Assembly: GCF_022539665.2 (NCBI RefSeq)
Contig: NC_081340.1
Span: 6,943,357-7,007,356, forward strand
DNA length: 64,000 bases
Direction of reading: 5' to 3'
Source: Daphnia carinata
Taxonomy: Eukaryota > Arthropoda > Branchiopoda > Diplostraca > Daphniidae
Position numbers and translations under genes: made by a program. Positions 43,111 to 55,628 of the stretch are shown in pieces; position 1 is the first letter of the stretch, and each line of letters begins with the position of its first letter. The notes beneath the pieces are model-generated. The model ran no database searches, was not told the origin of the DNA, and saw only the letters and a program-made list of their open reading frames with translations.

Positions 43111-43139
43111 TCCTACCATTCTATCCGCACGGCCGGCTT

Positions 43140-43547
43140 AAAACCAGACCCGAATGCCGGTTGCAGACTTAGTCGACGCTGAACCACGTCCACCGGCGCA
43201 TCACTCCGCTGGATTCCCTCCCCACTTCTATCCAGCACCAATAAAAAAGAAAGACATTTTTGCCAAAGCATAACAAACCTCATCCCCGTGTGTTGTTCTT
43301 CCTCTCGTTTTTTTTTTTTGGGATCCATCCTTTCTAAAAACAAGCTTTCCCCCCTTTTTTTTTTTTAAATTCACCTGATCAAATTTCCTTCGGCTGTTGT
43401 GTGTGTCCGCCAATTTAAATTTAAAGAGAAAGAGTTGCGCTATTTTTTTTTTTTTTTTTTTTTTTGTTGCGTACAATTCCCAGTTTGGGTTTTTCCCTAC
43501 CTTGTGCCTGTATTTCTTCGGTAGCCGAGCAATATCGCAGACATCCA
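43140..43547 (+). other. Candidate 5' leader exon of the carbonic anhydrase gene
   Basis: A strong donor, CCA|GTAAGT, begins at 43548. The first coding exon of the carbonic anhydrase is preceded two bases upstream of its ATG by a strong acceptor (polypyrimidine then CAG, ending at 44862). An untranslated exon upstream is therefore required, and this is the best-placed donor. The start of the exon is a guess. Confidence 0.35.
43443..43465. repeat. 23-base T homopolymer
   Basis: Uninterrupted T run. A second run of 19 T lies at 43789-43807. Both may be length-polymorphic. Confidence 0.9.
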
Positions 43548-44625
43548 GTAAGTAGTGTTTGACATAACAAATTCAAATGTATGTGCCTTCGCGTGTTTCG
43601 CATTATCGTCGGCTCCATGTAAGGGCCGACCGAGTTCAGTTGCACTCGCTCCATCGTTCTCGATATGGCTCACTAATGTCGTTCAATTTTTCAGACGTCC
43701 GTCACATGTCATTCAAAGCCAGTTGCCAAAAGGCATTGCATAGCCCGACACATAATATTATGCAATTTTCTTTCGTCATTGTAGTTCCTTTTTTTTTTTT
43801 TTTTTTTACTTAGTAGTAAATTGATTACCGTCGAGATTTGGTTACTCGAGAGCCAGGAAGTGAAAGGCCTTACGCTATGTATGATTTGTTTTCCATTATT
43901 GCCCTTCATCGGTAGCCTTTCAATTGTTGTGTGCAACGTGCGCCTCATTGGGTCAGCCAGTTTTCTTAATGACTTGTTTATATTTTTTCTAAGAAAGTCA
44001 ATGACTTGATTTATTTCTCAACCAACACCGGAATCGTCTCGTTGTCCAGTAACGAGAAATACGAACGAAGGTCAATCAGTGTATTGTCTTTTTGCGTTGT
44101 TTATTGCTTGGCCGTTTCTAGAAATGGGAATTCGCTTAGAATGGCCACTACCGCGTTTAGCAATTGGCGGAATTTCTATATCGTAGGATTAAAAAAAAGA
44201 CCGCGTCCGTGTTCGGCTAATCAAATTCAGGGCAAGGTTGCCATTCCGTTAGATGCTGAGCTGTCCAAGGAAGTAGCCACGAGCCTCGTCAAACGTATTC
44301 TACTTTCGCTTTCTTATAAAATTATTACCTTCGCGGAGGTCCGCCAGTAGCTTGACGTTCTTGGTCGTAAACGGATAGTTTTTGTAATCTGATTCTTAAG
44401 TTGACATAATCAAGAGAAACTTTATTTGGTTGTAAAACTCTTGCCACATTCATTTATTCTCCAGTTTCAAGTAAGAACTGCGTTTCGTGATTTTATGTTT
44501 AAAAAAAAAAAGGAACGTTTTTGGTGAGTGATGGCCCTATAGATCTTGAATCTTTTTTTTTTTAAGTTTCGCCTTTTTTTTGCTCTGGTCGGTTGGTTGA
44601 GTCCAGGAGTTCTGTCGCTAGTAAA

Positions 44626-44638
44626 GGGGGGGGGGGGG
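44626..44638. repeat. 13-base G homopolymer
   Basis: Second long G run in the window, about 240 bp upstream of the carbonic anhydrase start codon. Confidence 0.85.
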
Positions 44639-44863
44639 TTACCCGGAGACATGGTTTCCATTCACGATCGATAGTCTACAGCACAAGTCGTGACTAGCAA
44701 TCGTTATGATCTTCTCGCGCCTTTCTGTATAAAATTTTGTTTTTTTCCCGGTTCAACCAAAATCCAGCTACTGTATATTTGCATAAAAGAAAACTATCTG
44801 TTTTATCTACGTGTATCATTAGATTTGTGCCTACATTCATTTTTTTTTTTCTCGTTTTTCAGC

Positions 44864-47800
44864 ATGTCTTCCCGTCATTCAACGTTACGTAGAGACGTCT
44901 TCGTCGTCGCTTCCATCTTGAGTTTAATGGTGACTGGTAAGTCGATTGATTCAACTATTCTCTTATGGGATAAGATGTCGGAATTTCCCCCCTCGTAATA
45001 ATGCGCTCGTAAAGGGATAGAATTTTTTTTTTATTTGGATCACAACTCTCCATTTCGTTCGTCAACGTGACTAGACTAAACAACACGCCAAGGATTTTGA
45101 ACCGTAGCTTTACCTACTTTTTGCGTTCCGGTCAGGAAATATTTCCGAATGAGCGGGCGCAGTTTCTAACTTTTTCTACAGTTTATTACGGTACACGGAC
45201 ACGCACAAGTTGACCTCCATGTTGAACGTCGCGAATTCTAATAGACAAGGCTTACAAAAAGGAAAAAAAAAAACCTCTTTCTTTAAAAGAAAAAAAAATG
45301 AACTGGTAAATAAGACAGTAGTGCCAATTATCTCAAAGTCTTTTTTTTCTTCCGGCTTTGCCATGACCGAATTTTGGAAACTGACTGTGAGGTTTAATGG
45401 CCGCCGGTGGTTATTGTGCAGTCCTTGATTGCAATCGTCGTTATTAAAGCATAGGCATAACGGGGCCACTAGACACGCACAATCTTTTCTTAATTCGTTT
45501 CCTAGACACGCGGTTAAGCAGTACGTGTGTACCTGTCTTATTTAAAGCTCTTTAGAGCTGCTAGATAAACATCGACGATTTGATTACGCATTTTATTGTA
45601 TCTCACGCCGGTTGGTAATTTGCCAGCCGGGCGATAACCTTGCGGGGTTATGTAGCGGGCGGAGAGGACGGAAGCCTTAAAGGAATTGTCAGGACGTGGA
45701 ACGAAAAAAAAAAAAAGAAAATAACGACAATCACGCACGCATCCCGTCCCAGGCACGGACGAACATTGAGCAAGGTCGTTGTTTATTTTGTTGGGGAGTT
45801 ATTATTGTCTACAACCAATCTAGCTCGTCTCAAATCGGACTTTGCGTCTTCTGTTTTAATTTATGCAAATAATCCGATCTCGGATGTCGCTCTGCGGTTG
45901 GGAAAATCCGGCGGGGTTTCGGATGGAAAATGTCGCAGTGGGTTTGGTTTTGACATTCGTGTTAAATTTGAATGTTTTCCGCCATCGCCCGAAGAAAATT
46001 GTAAATTTTTATTTTTGTGTTTTGTTATTTTCTTTTTCATTTCACGTTCCGTTTTCCCCCTTTCCTCGAGCAATGGCATCGATAGAAAACGCTCACAGTT
46101 GATTGGCATTCCGACATTTTTCTTTCCTCGTTTTACGTTTTGATTATTTGTCCTTTCTACCGAGTCGATATGACATGGCGGGCATATTTCCGATACAATA
46201 GAATGCCTCTCGCTTTTTTTCCTATTTTCTAGAGAAATTCTTTAAAAGAACGGCCAACCTGCCACCAATAGGCCAGCTTTTTGTCTCGGCGTACACACTC
46301 GACGTACGTGTGTTATGGTTACATGCTAAGAATTGTTCTTAGTTTCGATAAATGTTTCTTTTTAGACGAGTACAGCTATTACCCGAACGCGGGCGTGACT
46401 GCTTTCCGCTTGTGACAGTAAAGGGAGTTCCATTCCAACGTTATAAAAGAGAGGGGAAAAACCCCCCAAAAGAAATGGGGGGAAAAGGTAATTGAAAAGA
46501 AGTCGAATATGTATAAGACCGAAGCTTCGGAAATCTGATCGATAACGGTGCCAAACGAATGGAAGCTTGTAAAACGAAAAAAAAAAGATGTATTGTGTAT
46601 ACCCAATCGTGTTTATACGGCCCTTTTTTTTTAGTGTTATTTACAACATTGAGAGCCAAATATTTGAGCATTGCGTACTTTTGTTTTTGTTTTCTCGGTA
46701 CTTGCAAAAGAGAAAACGCAATTGTAAATATTTTTTTTTTTATGCAACGTGAAATGGAAATGGCGGTGGTCTCAGTTCCGCTTTAAGCTCTTTTGAAAAG
46801 TAGATTGAATAAAAATAGAAGCGGTAATAAAAGGTAACTCCCCGCAAGGCCTAGAATCATAGCAATTTCTTCTTTATTACGTGGCTGCCTTCCAAGTTTC
46901 CCAAAGAAAAAGGACGTACCGTTGACGTCTCATCCGCTTGCCCTAGAAATGTTTTAACAGTTTCCGTCTCGATAAGCGAATCAATCAAATATGGACGCAG
47001 GCACGAGTTCCTTTTCGGCCAAGAATTGTTGTTGGTTATCCAACAGATTGCCAAGTTCTTTTGTGAGGGAACGCAAGAAACGACTTTTTTTATTGAATTA
47101 TACGTTAGTTGATTGTCAGATCTCGAAATTGGTTTTCATTTTGAGAAAAAAAAAAGATTACATTTAGACTTGTTGACACCGAAGTTCACTGATGGCATGT
47201 CCATAGTTTTTATCATTGATTGTCGATAGAATCGGAGTTATCTTCTTTTATTCATCTTCTAAATGTATAGCCATAAAGCAAACAGTTTTGCGGGGCAGTT
47301 CCTATAGCCACCATCAAGCCGGTTAAGGCCGGATTGAGCCGCGTCCGAAATGAAAGGCGATTTAAAAATTGGCAAAGAGACATTCGTGTCGGCTTTTCTG
47401 TTACGGTGTGTATTTCTCACTAGGTCCCGTTGAACTATAAAACGACAATAGACCAATAAAAAAAAAACAAAGAGGAAAAGAAAGAGCACTCGCAACTTGA
47501 AAATGTCGCATGAAAGTGTAAGGTGCCTCTCAGAATTCGGTGCCATTGTTTGAGCTTAACTTTGAATCAACCTCGATGGAAATATAGCGTGTCGTGCGAA
47601 CAAGATAATATGCCATCGTTGTCGTGTTGTAGCGTTTGTCCCGTTGTCATAGACACACATCGGTAGAAATGCGACTCCTAGTAACATTCATACCGCTATT
47701 ACTCCCACCTCTTGGCAGGTCAATTTCACGGCCAACAGATGAAGGCCCAACCGCAACTTGCCTCCCGTGTTTCTATTTTGTTTTTTTCTCGTCGTGGTAT

Positions 47801-50800
47801 CGAGAAAAATGTAACTTTAAAAGGATCAGTTTCGCTTTGTCGCCCGTCCAAAAAAAAACAAAAAAAAAAACAGAGATATTAGATGGCAAGAAAGCTGGCA
47901 TGTCCTATCTTTCGTTTTTAGCTGCCGAGTTCTTGCCAGTGTGTCTAGTATTGATCGGCTTGCATCTCTTCATCTCTGGGAGATGTACTAAGCAGAACCA
48001 GTCGCAGGGCATAAAAGAAATGGGTAGTGGGGAGAGTTGGGAGGGCCGTCAGAAAGGCCACGTACCACATATGGATGAGGCGGATCGCTCGGCCATTTCG
48101 AACTAATAGGCTAACACGGCGGTTGTCAAAAGGAATTGATCCGTTTTGTGTTTTTTTTATTTTTTTATCGTAGATCTCTTTGCACGTGACGAGATTCCTA
48201 GCTGACATCTTCTGAAATTCTTGTGATACACTCCTTTGTTAGTGAGATCAAAGTGTAGTGAATTACGATACTTGTTTATCGAGGAATTGAGCGTCGAAAT
48301 CGAAAGAGGATGTCGGTTCGTGTCTGGCATTGATTTTTTTCACAACGAAAGATGAGCAGATAGAAGAGGAATTAAAAATATTCTTGAACGAGTACTGCGG
48401 TAGGTTTCTTGTTGGGTGGGGCTAAAGTATGACGGGGAAAACCCTTGGACGATCGATAAAAAAAATCCTCTCGATGAAAACTATTTCCTTTTTTTTATTT
48501 TATTTTATTTTTTACCCTAAACATTTTGAACGTTGGCCAAAAGGAACAACACAAAAATGGAGTTTCTTTTTGATTGCCTTTTTGGATTGAGAATAAGGTT
48601 GCCCTGGAGGGAGATAGAGAAAGCAATCCAACAACTCTCACGGCCATCGGTTTCTCCATTTCTTTTCACGGCCAGCCGAATTTTTTTTCAATGAGACCTG
48701 GCGACATTTTCGTATCGTTTCCAACCGCAGGAACTTGGGAAATGACAATCAGCGACATCTATTAAATGGATGTCCTGTCGTCACTTCATAATGGAAGTGG
48801 AGCTAACAAAACCTCCATGAAAATGCGGACAGGGAAATTCTTTAGAAGAGCATTTAATAAACATGACGGGAATCTTTCATTTGTGTGGTATTTTTGAAGC
48901 GAGTTAAACATTCGCGTCATAAGACAGTAAGGGGGAAATGCAACACTGCTGGAAATAAGGTCAAGATCTTCGTCATCTTGGATCCCACTAAGGAGCCATA
49001 AGAGGAAGAAAGTGACGCCCAAACTACAGGCCCTTGAGCCAACCTTGCGCTAAAGTCCTGTTGAATCTAGTTTTATCCGCTTCGTACCATCCGCACCGTA
49101 TGCGTACAACAAGGACGTAGATTCCCCAAAATTCCCTGTCCACTGATGCAAATCTTTTTATTTGCCAAACCAGTCCAGACGAAAAGAAGAACATTTAAAA
49201 TCAATGACTGAAACATGAGGTTAGGAATGAGATTCGAAATGGCTTTACTCGATGGTTGGTATCGTGACGTAATGCCCATACTCCTGGCGGATACCACTAA
49301 CGCGGTTTGAAACACGGGGGAAATGCAGCGCCGAAGAGTTGCTCTTTTGTCCTTTTTTTTTTTACACGCGCTGTTGAGATCAATCGACGATCGATAGATC
49401 GTAAAGATCACCAGGACGAGTTCCCTAAGTCTCTGACAAACTTTTCTCTTTTGATGTGTTCTCTGTCTTTCCCTTTTTAAACAAGAAAGAGCCATTACTA
49501 CAACGTTCCCTCCTTTTGAATAATCCTCAATTCGTCCCGTAATTACCACCTCTTTGGCTCTTCATCGAGCGGAGCAATCAGCGCCCGTCCGTTGTGTTCA
49601 CAGTGTGTTGTACCGATGCCCGTTAATAGGAGAAGAAAAGAAGCTGACGTTATTTCATTTATTTCAGGTATCCTGGCGAGTGGCGGTTCACATCATTGGG
49701 CTTATTCCGGCGAGGATGGTGCGTACCCGATTTTTGCCTTTTAAACACGCACCCTACCTTTTGAGCAAAAGCGATTGAATTATTGGTTAGGCAATTTAAT
49801 AGGAACGAATTTTCACCTGTTTTTAGATCCAGCGCATTGGTATAATTTCTACGATTTGTGCAACGGGAATAAACAATCGCCAATCGACATCGTTCCATCT
49901 TCGGCCAAGCCTCAAAATTTCCTGCCCATCCATCTCGGCAATTACGACACAAGTGGCAAAGCATTGACGGTGATCAATAACGGACACACGGGTATGCGAT
50001 CTCGAATTTCTTCGCCAATTCGTTAGTCTTTTCTTAGATCCGATCCTAATTCACGCTTTTGTTCTGTTACAGTACTGCTGAGTTTGCCGAAGAATTACGC
50101 CGATTATCGAATGCCGTTCGTCAGGGATGGCGGTCTGACTAATCAATTCATCTTCGCTCAGGTGCACTTCCATTGGGGCGCCGAAGGCGTCCGTGGCAGC
50201 GAACACACCGTCGATAACAAACAGTATAATGATTTCTTTCAGCAAATGTATCATTTAAGGTTTAGCAATGAACACCGTTTTGTGTGTCACAGTTACGCTG
50301 CTGAATTGCACTTTGTCCACTACAATAAAAAGTACGGTAGTTTGGGCAACGCCACATCGCATCCAGATGGCTTGGCTGTCCTCGGAGTCTTCGTCGAGGT
50401 ATTTAAAAAAAAAAAAACAAAGAAATGATTAGCCGGCAATCCAGGCTTGTCTAATTATCATATAAGGGCGTCATTGACTTTTCTTATATTTGTCTGCATC
50501 TGTTTGGTCGCAGGAGTCCGAAGAGGATAATCCGGCTTTCGAGCCCATCACGTCAGTGCTGGATCACGTGGTACATGAAGGCAACGAATGGCAATTGAAC
50601 GACACTCTCTCATTGCGTGACCTTATGCCGGCCTCGACTTCCAAGTTTTATCGCTACATGGGCTCTCTGACTACACCCGGCTGCCAAGAGATCGTCGTGT
50701 GGACGGTTTTTGCCGATCCCATCACGGCCTCCGAAGACCAGGTCCGCTTCGCTTTTCTCTTCGTCTCTGCTGCCCTTGACGTTCAAGCAGCCGTGCTATT

Positions 50801-51062
50801 GATTAGGCGATCGATGTCAAACGGATTGTTACGATAGGCAGAAAAACTAAAAGTGCTGATCTTTTTCTTTCCTTCGTTTGAATACTTTTAGTTGGCCGAG
50901 TTCCGACAGTTGATCAGTGAAGACGGAGACCCTCTAGTCAACAACTATCGACCGGCGCAGCCACTGAATGGGCGTACCGTTCACGTCCGATCCGCTTCCA
51001 CCAAGATGGCCGCCTCGTTGGCCGCCTTCCTTGTGCCCATTGTTGCATTTCTGGCGCTGTAG
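44864..51062 (+). CDS. Secreted alpha-carbonic anhydrase, probably GPI-anchored
   Basis: Seven coding exons, 44864-44936, 49668-49718, 49827-49991, 50073-50223, 50293-50398, 50514-50741 and 50892-51062, give 314 residues. It interconverts CO2 and bicarbonate at the cell surface. Exon 1 encodes a signal peptide (hydrophobic run about residues 12-24). The catalytic domain starts with H-H-W-A-Y. Zinc ligands are H128, H130 (V-H-F-H-W-G) and H153 (E-L-H). E140 follows in S-E-H-T-V-D. The proton-relay Thr is T235 in L-T-T-P-G-C. Q-S-P-I-D-I is present, and a Cys before it and C239 could form the disulfide of extracellular forms. The last 20 residues are hydrophobic after a small-residue stretch, as in a GPI signal, suggesting a CA-IV/XV-like form. 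The first intron is 4.7 kb, far longer than the others. The donor at 50742 (GTCCGC) is weak but needed for the family sequence. Confidence 0.92.
44937..49667 (+). other. Large first intron of the carbonic anhydrase gene
   Basis: The signal-peptide exon ends in ACT-G|GTAAGT and the next exon starts after TTTCAG at 49667, leaving 4.73 kb of intron. I recognise no nested gene on either strand. Intron size suggests regulatory content such as enhancers or alternative first exons, but nothing specific is visible. Confidence 0.6.
50224..50292 (+). other. 69-bp in-frame, stop-free intron in the carbonic anhydrase
   Basis: GT at 50224 and AG at 50292 flank a segment whose removal restores the family sequence between K146 and Y148. 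Its length is a multiple of three and it contains no stop in the gene's frame, so retention would insert 23 residues between the second and third zinc ligands. Confidence 0.8.
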
Positions 51063-53250
51063 TCCCAACTGAATGAAACGCCATCCGGATGCCAAAAGAG
51101 CCTGTCATCGCGTACTATTTTTAGTTGGTATATTTAAGAAATCAAACTGCCAACTAACGGAGAAATTGAGCAAGAGAGACAATAAGGTAGTTCTTTTAGT
51201 TTTTTTTTGCAATTGAAACACCTTAAAACATCGGCTGAGGAGGAGTTTACAGTGGCCCGGAGTACAATTCCCCCTCGATTTCCATCCAAAGTAAAAATTC
51301 CCTGTGTCACATAACTTGATCAGGTCCTCCATATTTTTCAAATAATGTTTCAAAAGAACAGAGGAAATGCGTTTTCCTTGCCTAAAATGTCATGGCCATC
51401 GTGAAATACTTTGGAGAATCGACTCTAAAGCATTTTGTACATAAATAAGCGAAATCTTTTTTCTTTGATCGTTTTCCTTAAGCCAATAGTGATAGTAGAT
51501 GGTGATCTAACAAATAGTTGGATAAGGAATTCCGTGACAAGTGAATAAGAATTTTCGTCATCTCGTGTTAGTGATTCAAATTAGTAAAATGAAACTATAT
51601 GTAAAAAATAATTTTACAAAAAAAAAATTGTTTTGAGAAGTAAGTGAAACCCTTACCGGTTAGGCTCAAGTAGATGTGTAGACACAATCTTTTTCACAAT
51701 CCTTCCAACGCGATCAACTTTAAAACTAACCACTGTTACGTTAACGCGTTACGGCTCTTCCACCCGTTTCCCTTTTTTTTTCAGAGTCTGTTACAAATTG
51801 AATTGGTTCATTATTGTTTCCTTGACTTGTACCCGTCCTTTTCTCGTTTCTTTTTTTGTGCTTCTGCTGACATCTATGAGTTGACACGTGTCGGGACAAC
51901 GCACATTCACAGAGAAAAGGTTAAGATCCGTGCTGAACACAAGTGGCCAATGATTCTTCCTATGCAATACGCAATGTGTGCACGGGTAGAAATCTTGTAT
52001 AGACTTTTTTAAGTATTGATAATATATACATATGTACATAGAAAACTAAAGAACTTACCACCCCATCTTCCCGTGTCAACTATTCTAATCCAATCGAATT
52101 TTAAAAGTGATTGAACGACGTGTTTTGATTCCATTGTCTTCTGATGGATTGTGAAAATACAAACCGTCAAAAGATATATCTTCGTTCTCGTCATTTCTTT
52201 TTACTGCATTCAAACTCGGTAACTCGTCAACAGAGTTACCTCTTATAGGCGATTGGATCGTCCTTTGAATGCTAGTCGAACGTATTCCGCACTGGTTGAC
52301 ACACTTGTCAGTTACACGACAATGAACGCAGGTTGTTAATCGCCATGATGGCACGTTCTGGGGGTAAGAGATTCGCGATTGACTATTCATACAGCGTGGT
52401 TCAAAGAACGCTTTCGGTGGTGACGTATTCGTCTGGATGACGGGACGTGCGGAGATCAACGCGAAATCATTTAATCAACATCACGACGATCTTGTACGTA
52501 CTTTTTTTTGGTATCATTTTCCTTGTTCTGCCTTTCCATTTTCCAAGGGATACTAGGCGGTTCAGGAAAGAGCAACTTCGCATTTAGTTAAGGCTGTTGA
52601 CGTGACTGGCCTTCCAAAAAAAGTTGAAAACTTGTATATTACTTGCCTGCCCAACTGCGAACGTACACGAATGCCTAAAAGGTAGGTAGCAACGGAGTGT
52701 CAGACGTCGATAATAGTTAGGTTGAACGTACATACATCGCGTGAAAAATGATAAGTCTCCGAAATATTAGAGAACCTACGTTGATAAATCATACAATTTA
52801 ATAAAAAGGCCTTTTTTATTTTGAATTTGACTTTGTTTTCCTTACATAGTTTAATTTACAAGCACAACTTTATGATTGCTTTCCCTCTTTCGTTTAATTC
52901 ACTGTTATGATGAACACATTCTGCCTTGTATCCAATGTGTTACCCTTCTTAATTTTGTGTAATAAGTAACAATGCAAAACGAGTAGCCTGGTCGATGATG
53001 TGCATGCACTAAGCCCGCCATTTTTGCACAGGAGCACTCTTATAGAGCCTCCTAGCGGAACTTGATTTTACCACTCTCGACAAGTGCAATTTCTTCTGCT
53101 ATTTGCCAAGTTCTGTTGCTTTAACGTGCGAAGCAAGGTTCCCTAGGTTTTCTAATTCGTTGGCGATATCAGTATTCTTAAACGCTTATCTTGTTCTTTA
53201 TTGCATAAGATACCAATTGTGCTGTCTAGTTCCATTGGGGGTTTCTCAGT
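51063..53250. other. Intergenic region between the carbonic anhydrase and RNF25
   Basis: This contains the 3' UTR of the carbonic anhydrase and the promoter of RNF25. A 124-codon minus-strand frame at 52085-52459 includes C-V-H-C and C-V-N-Q-C pairs, but it starts without an ATG, has no recognisable domain and no joinable exons, so I do not call it a gene. Confidence 0.45.
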
Positions 53251-54832
53251 ATGAATGATGGAAATACTCATAATGAATCTGATCAAAGGTATGATGTTAT
53301 ATAACAATGCCTTCAGAAGAAAGGCCAAAGAAAATCATAAGTTATTCTGTGTTTAGTGTGGTGGAGGAAATTGAAGCTTTGAAAGCCATATTATTTTCTG
53401 AATTGGATGTCACGTACACACAAAGGTAATGGGAACTGTTTTTGCATCAATTCACTCACCTGTGACTGCTGTGGTAAATGGCACTTAAATTTCTTCTTTA
53501 GTGGAAGGCCCCTGGAGCTTCAACATACATTATACCCATCTACAGCTGATGATGCCAATCAGCATTATGTATGTCTGACACTAGTCATGAAATTTCCACC
53601 AGATTATCCTGACCAACAACCAATAATAGCCTTGAAAAATCCCCGAGGCCTTGGAGATGATTTTTTGGCCAATGCTCTTAAATTATGCAATGAAAAATGT
53701 GCCCATTTTTCTGGAAGCCCTGTTATTTATGAAATCATTGAGGTAGTGTGACCCTAGTTGCTATACTTCAAATTTTTCAATAGTAACATCTTTTCTTTTT
53801 TTTCAGTTACTTCGTGAATGTCTCACGAATAGCAATAGACCAACTGGGCATTGCACTATTTGCTTGTTTCACTTTCACTCGGATGATGTGTTCACCTATA
53901 CTCAATGCTATCACCATTTCCATTCACATTGCCTGGCTCGTTTCTGTGAAAGTCTCCAAATGCAATGGAAAGAGGAAGATGACCAAGAAGCTGTCAACAA
54001 CCCCAGGGGCTCCAACTGGAAAGAGAAGAAACTGAAACAGGTGAAAATATTTAATGCTGACTTAACATCGTTCCAGTCAAACTTCAAATGTTATCGACCA
54101 TTTATCAATCTGTAACGGATAGTTTACTTGCCCAGTGTGCCGTGAAATTATTAATGTCGAGTTAGCTGTGCTCAAACTAGCACCGCCTCCACATGAAGTT
54201 GAAAATTTCCAAGAAAATTTCCCGAGGGATTCCAAGTATACTGCATGGAGAAAAGAAATGGATAAAGAATACCAAAGACAAAAAATTAGAGGAGGCATCA
54301 TAGATAAAGATATGGAGGACAGTCGATTCCTAGTTGTCACAGAAAATACTTCTATGATGCCCTCATCAATACCTGTGGCTCATTCAATTCCAGCGGAGGA
54401 AGAATCACAATCACAGAATCAACCACACATCAAGGCAACTCCAATGCAAGCTTCAGCAACAATGAAACTTCCAGTAGCGAGTAAACCCGAGTGGTCTCGT
54501 TCGCATCAGCGGAGACCTCCGCGAGGAAAATGGCTTCGTTCGTCTGAAAAAAACATGGAAGAACGTCCAATGTCTGCTCAAAATGTCGCACGCCCATCGA
54601 ATCCTCCGAACCGGCAAATGTCGACAGAAAAGCACAATTCCCGAACTCGACTTCGTGCCGAAGAGCCGACTCATCCCACCACGGCTCATTCTAGTGAGAC
54701 CCCTCCTTCGCGTCAAGCTCATATTCGTCCACCTCCCGGCTTCGCACCCAGGTAAGACGAGCCTTACGATACTACAGTTACGTTTGCGAGCTTTGTAATT
54801 CTATACTTTTATCATTCGATGGAATCAGATGA
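53251..54832 (+). CDS. RNF25: RNF25-type RWD-RING E3 ubiquitin ligase
   Basis: Six exons, 53251-53288, 53357-53425, 53502-53742, 53807-54040, 54123-54751 and 54829-54832, give 404 residues (human RNF25 is about 460). RWD domain at residues about 13-115 with the P-P-D-Y-P signature. The RING follows: C132-T-I-C135, C150, H153 and H155/H157 region, C158, then after a long charged insertion F-T-C197-P-V-C200. This RWD plus insertion-bearing RING layout is that of RNF25/AO7, a ligase implicated in NF-kB signalling and in ubiquitination at stalled ribosomes. The C-terminal 180 residues are disordered and rich in Pro, Ser and Arg, ending P-P-P-G-F-A-P-R. The last exon contributes only one base plus the stop. 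If the final intron is retained, the frame also ends after Arg, with TAA at 54753-54755, giving the same protein. Confidence 0.92.
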
Positions 54833-54992
54833 CTAAAGTGGATACAGTCGGAGCTGCTTCCAGTTCGACAGACGATACTATTGCAGCACTGTAGATATCG
54901 TTTATTGTTATTATCCGATATTTGGTGTATCGGGATTTGCTCCTCCTTTCGTTTTGGTTACTACCTGTTGGGAAAAGCCGATTTTACCTAAA

Positions 54993-54998
54993 AATAAA
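54993..54998 (+). terminator. Candidate poly(A) signal of RNF25
   Basis: AATAAA about 160 bases after the RNF25 stop codon. The 0.6 kb up to 55628 then serves as PLC promoter and leader, with nothing else visible. Confidence 0.6.
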
Positions 54999-55628
54999 TG
55001 TCATCGTTGTATGCAGTAACGGTTAGTGAATTTATCTATTTTAAATTTAAAGTTCTCTTGCATGCGACTGAGTTTCTATGGTTTAATCAAGACGTATGCC
55101 ACCTTGTTTTTTGGGGAAGTATGCAATGGTGGGCAGACTTGCTAAACTTTTAGGTTATCTCCTGCTGGGCAGTTGTGGCCTAAGTGTGCAGCTAGAAACG
55201 CCACCCGTGCAAACATTGGTTTCTATACGGTGATTCATTTTCTCGAATCAGCCGCAAGTATTTTGCGTGAACATTAACGTTCGATGTACATACATCGCAT
55301 TAACACAAGACTACGGACGAAAAGAGTTTTTATGTCCTCATTTGAACACAGGTGTAGTAATCGAAACAGTACTATCTTAGCGGGAGTTGCCAAATTGGCC
55401 GGGGACTATCGTAACTGAGATCTTATCTCTGACTTACTGTGGTCCTAACGTAGCACTTCCGTTTTCATTTTGGACTGTTCCGCCGTTTCCTATCTCGAGT
55501 TAGTCGCTCGGTTGTTCGCTTTCACAACGGGCACATCGTTTTCCCTCCAATAATCAGCCAGTAATTTTTCGAAATCTTGTGGTGGAGAAACTTTGCAAAA
55601 AGGAAACTTTGATATTGGTTATTTGAAC

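Larger units (their letters stand above)
35294..43139. other. Gene-poor stretch after POSH
   Basis: No gene model could be supported. The POSH 3' UTR begins here; a candidate AATAAA is at 36186-36191. The rest is AT-rich with short-lived open frames on both strands. Between about 39.9 and 42.1 kb on the plus strand several good splice-site pairs flank short open segments (for example acceptor at 39911 with donor at 40159, and donors GTAAGT at 41183 and 41427), but phases do not chain into a protein. Leader exons of the carbonic anhydrase gene or a non-coding RNA are possible. Confidence 0.45.

Noticed and set aside
42901..43182. 93-codon hydrophobic Leu/Ser-rich frame
   Set aside because: It is a translation of a CT-rich tract and has no coding character.
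52085..52459. 124-codon minus-strand frame with Cys pairs
   Set aside because: Begins with TTG, a stop lies just upstream, and no domain or partner exon is evident.
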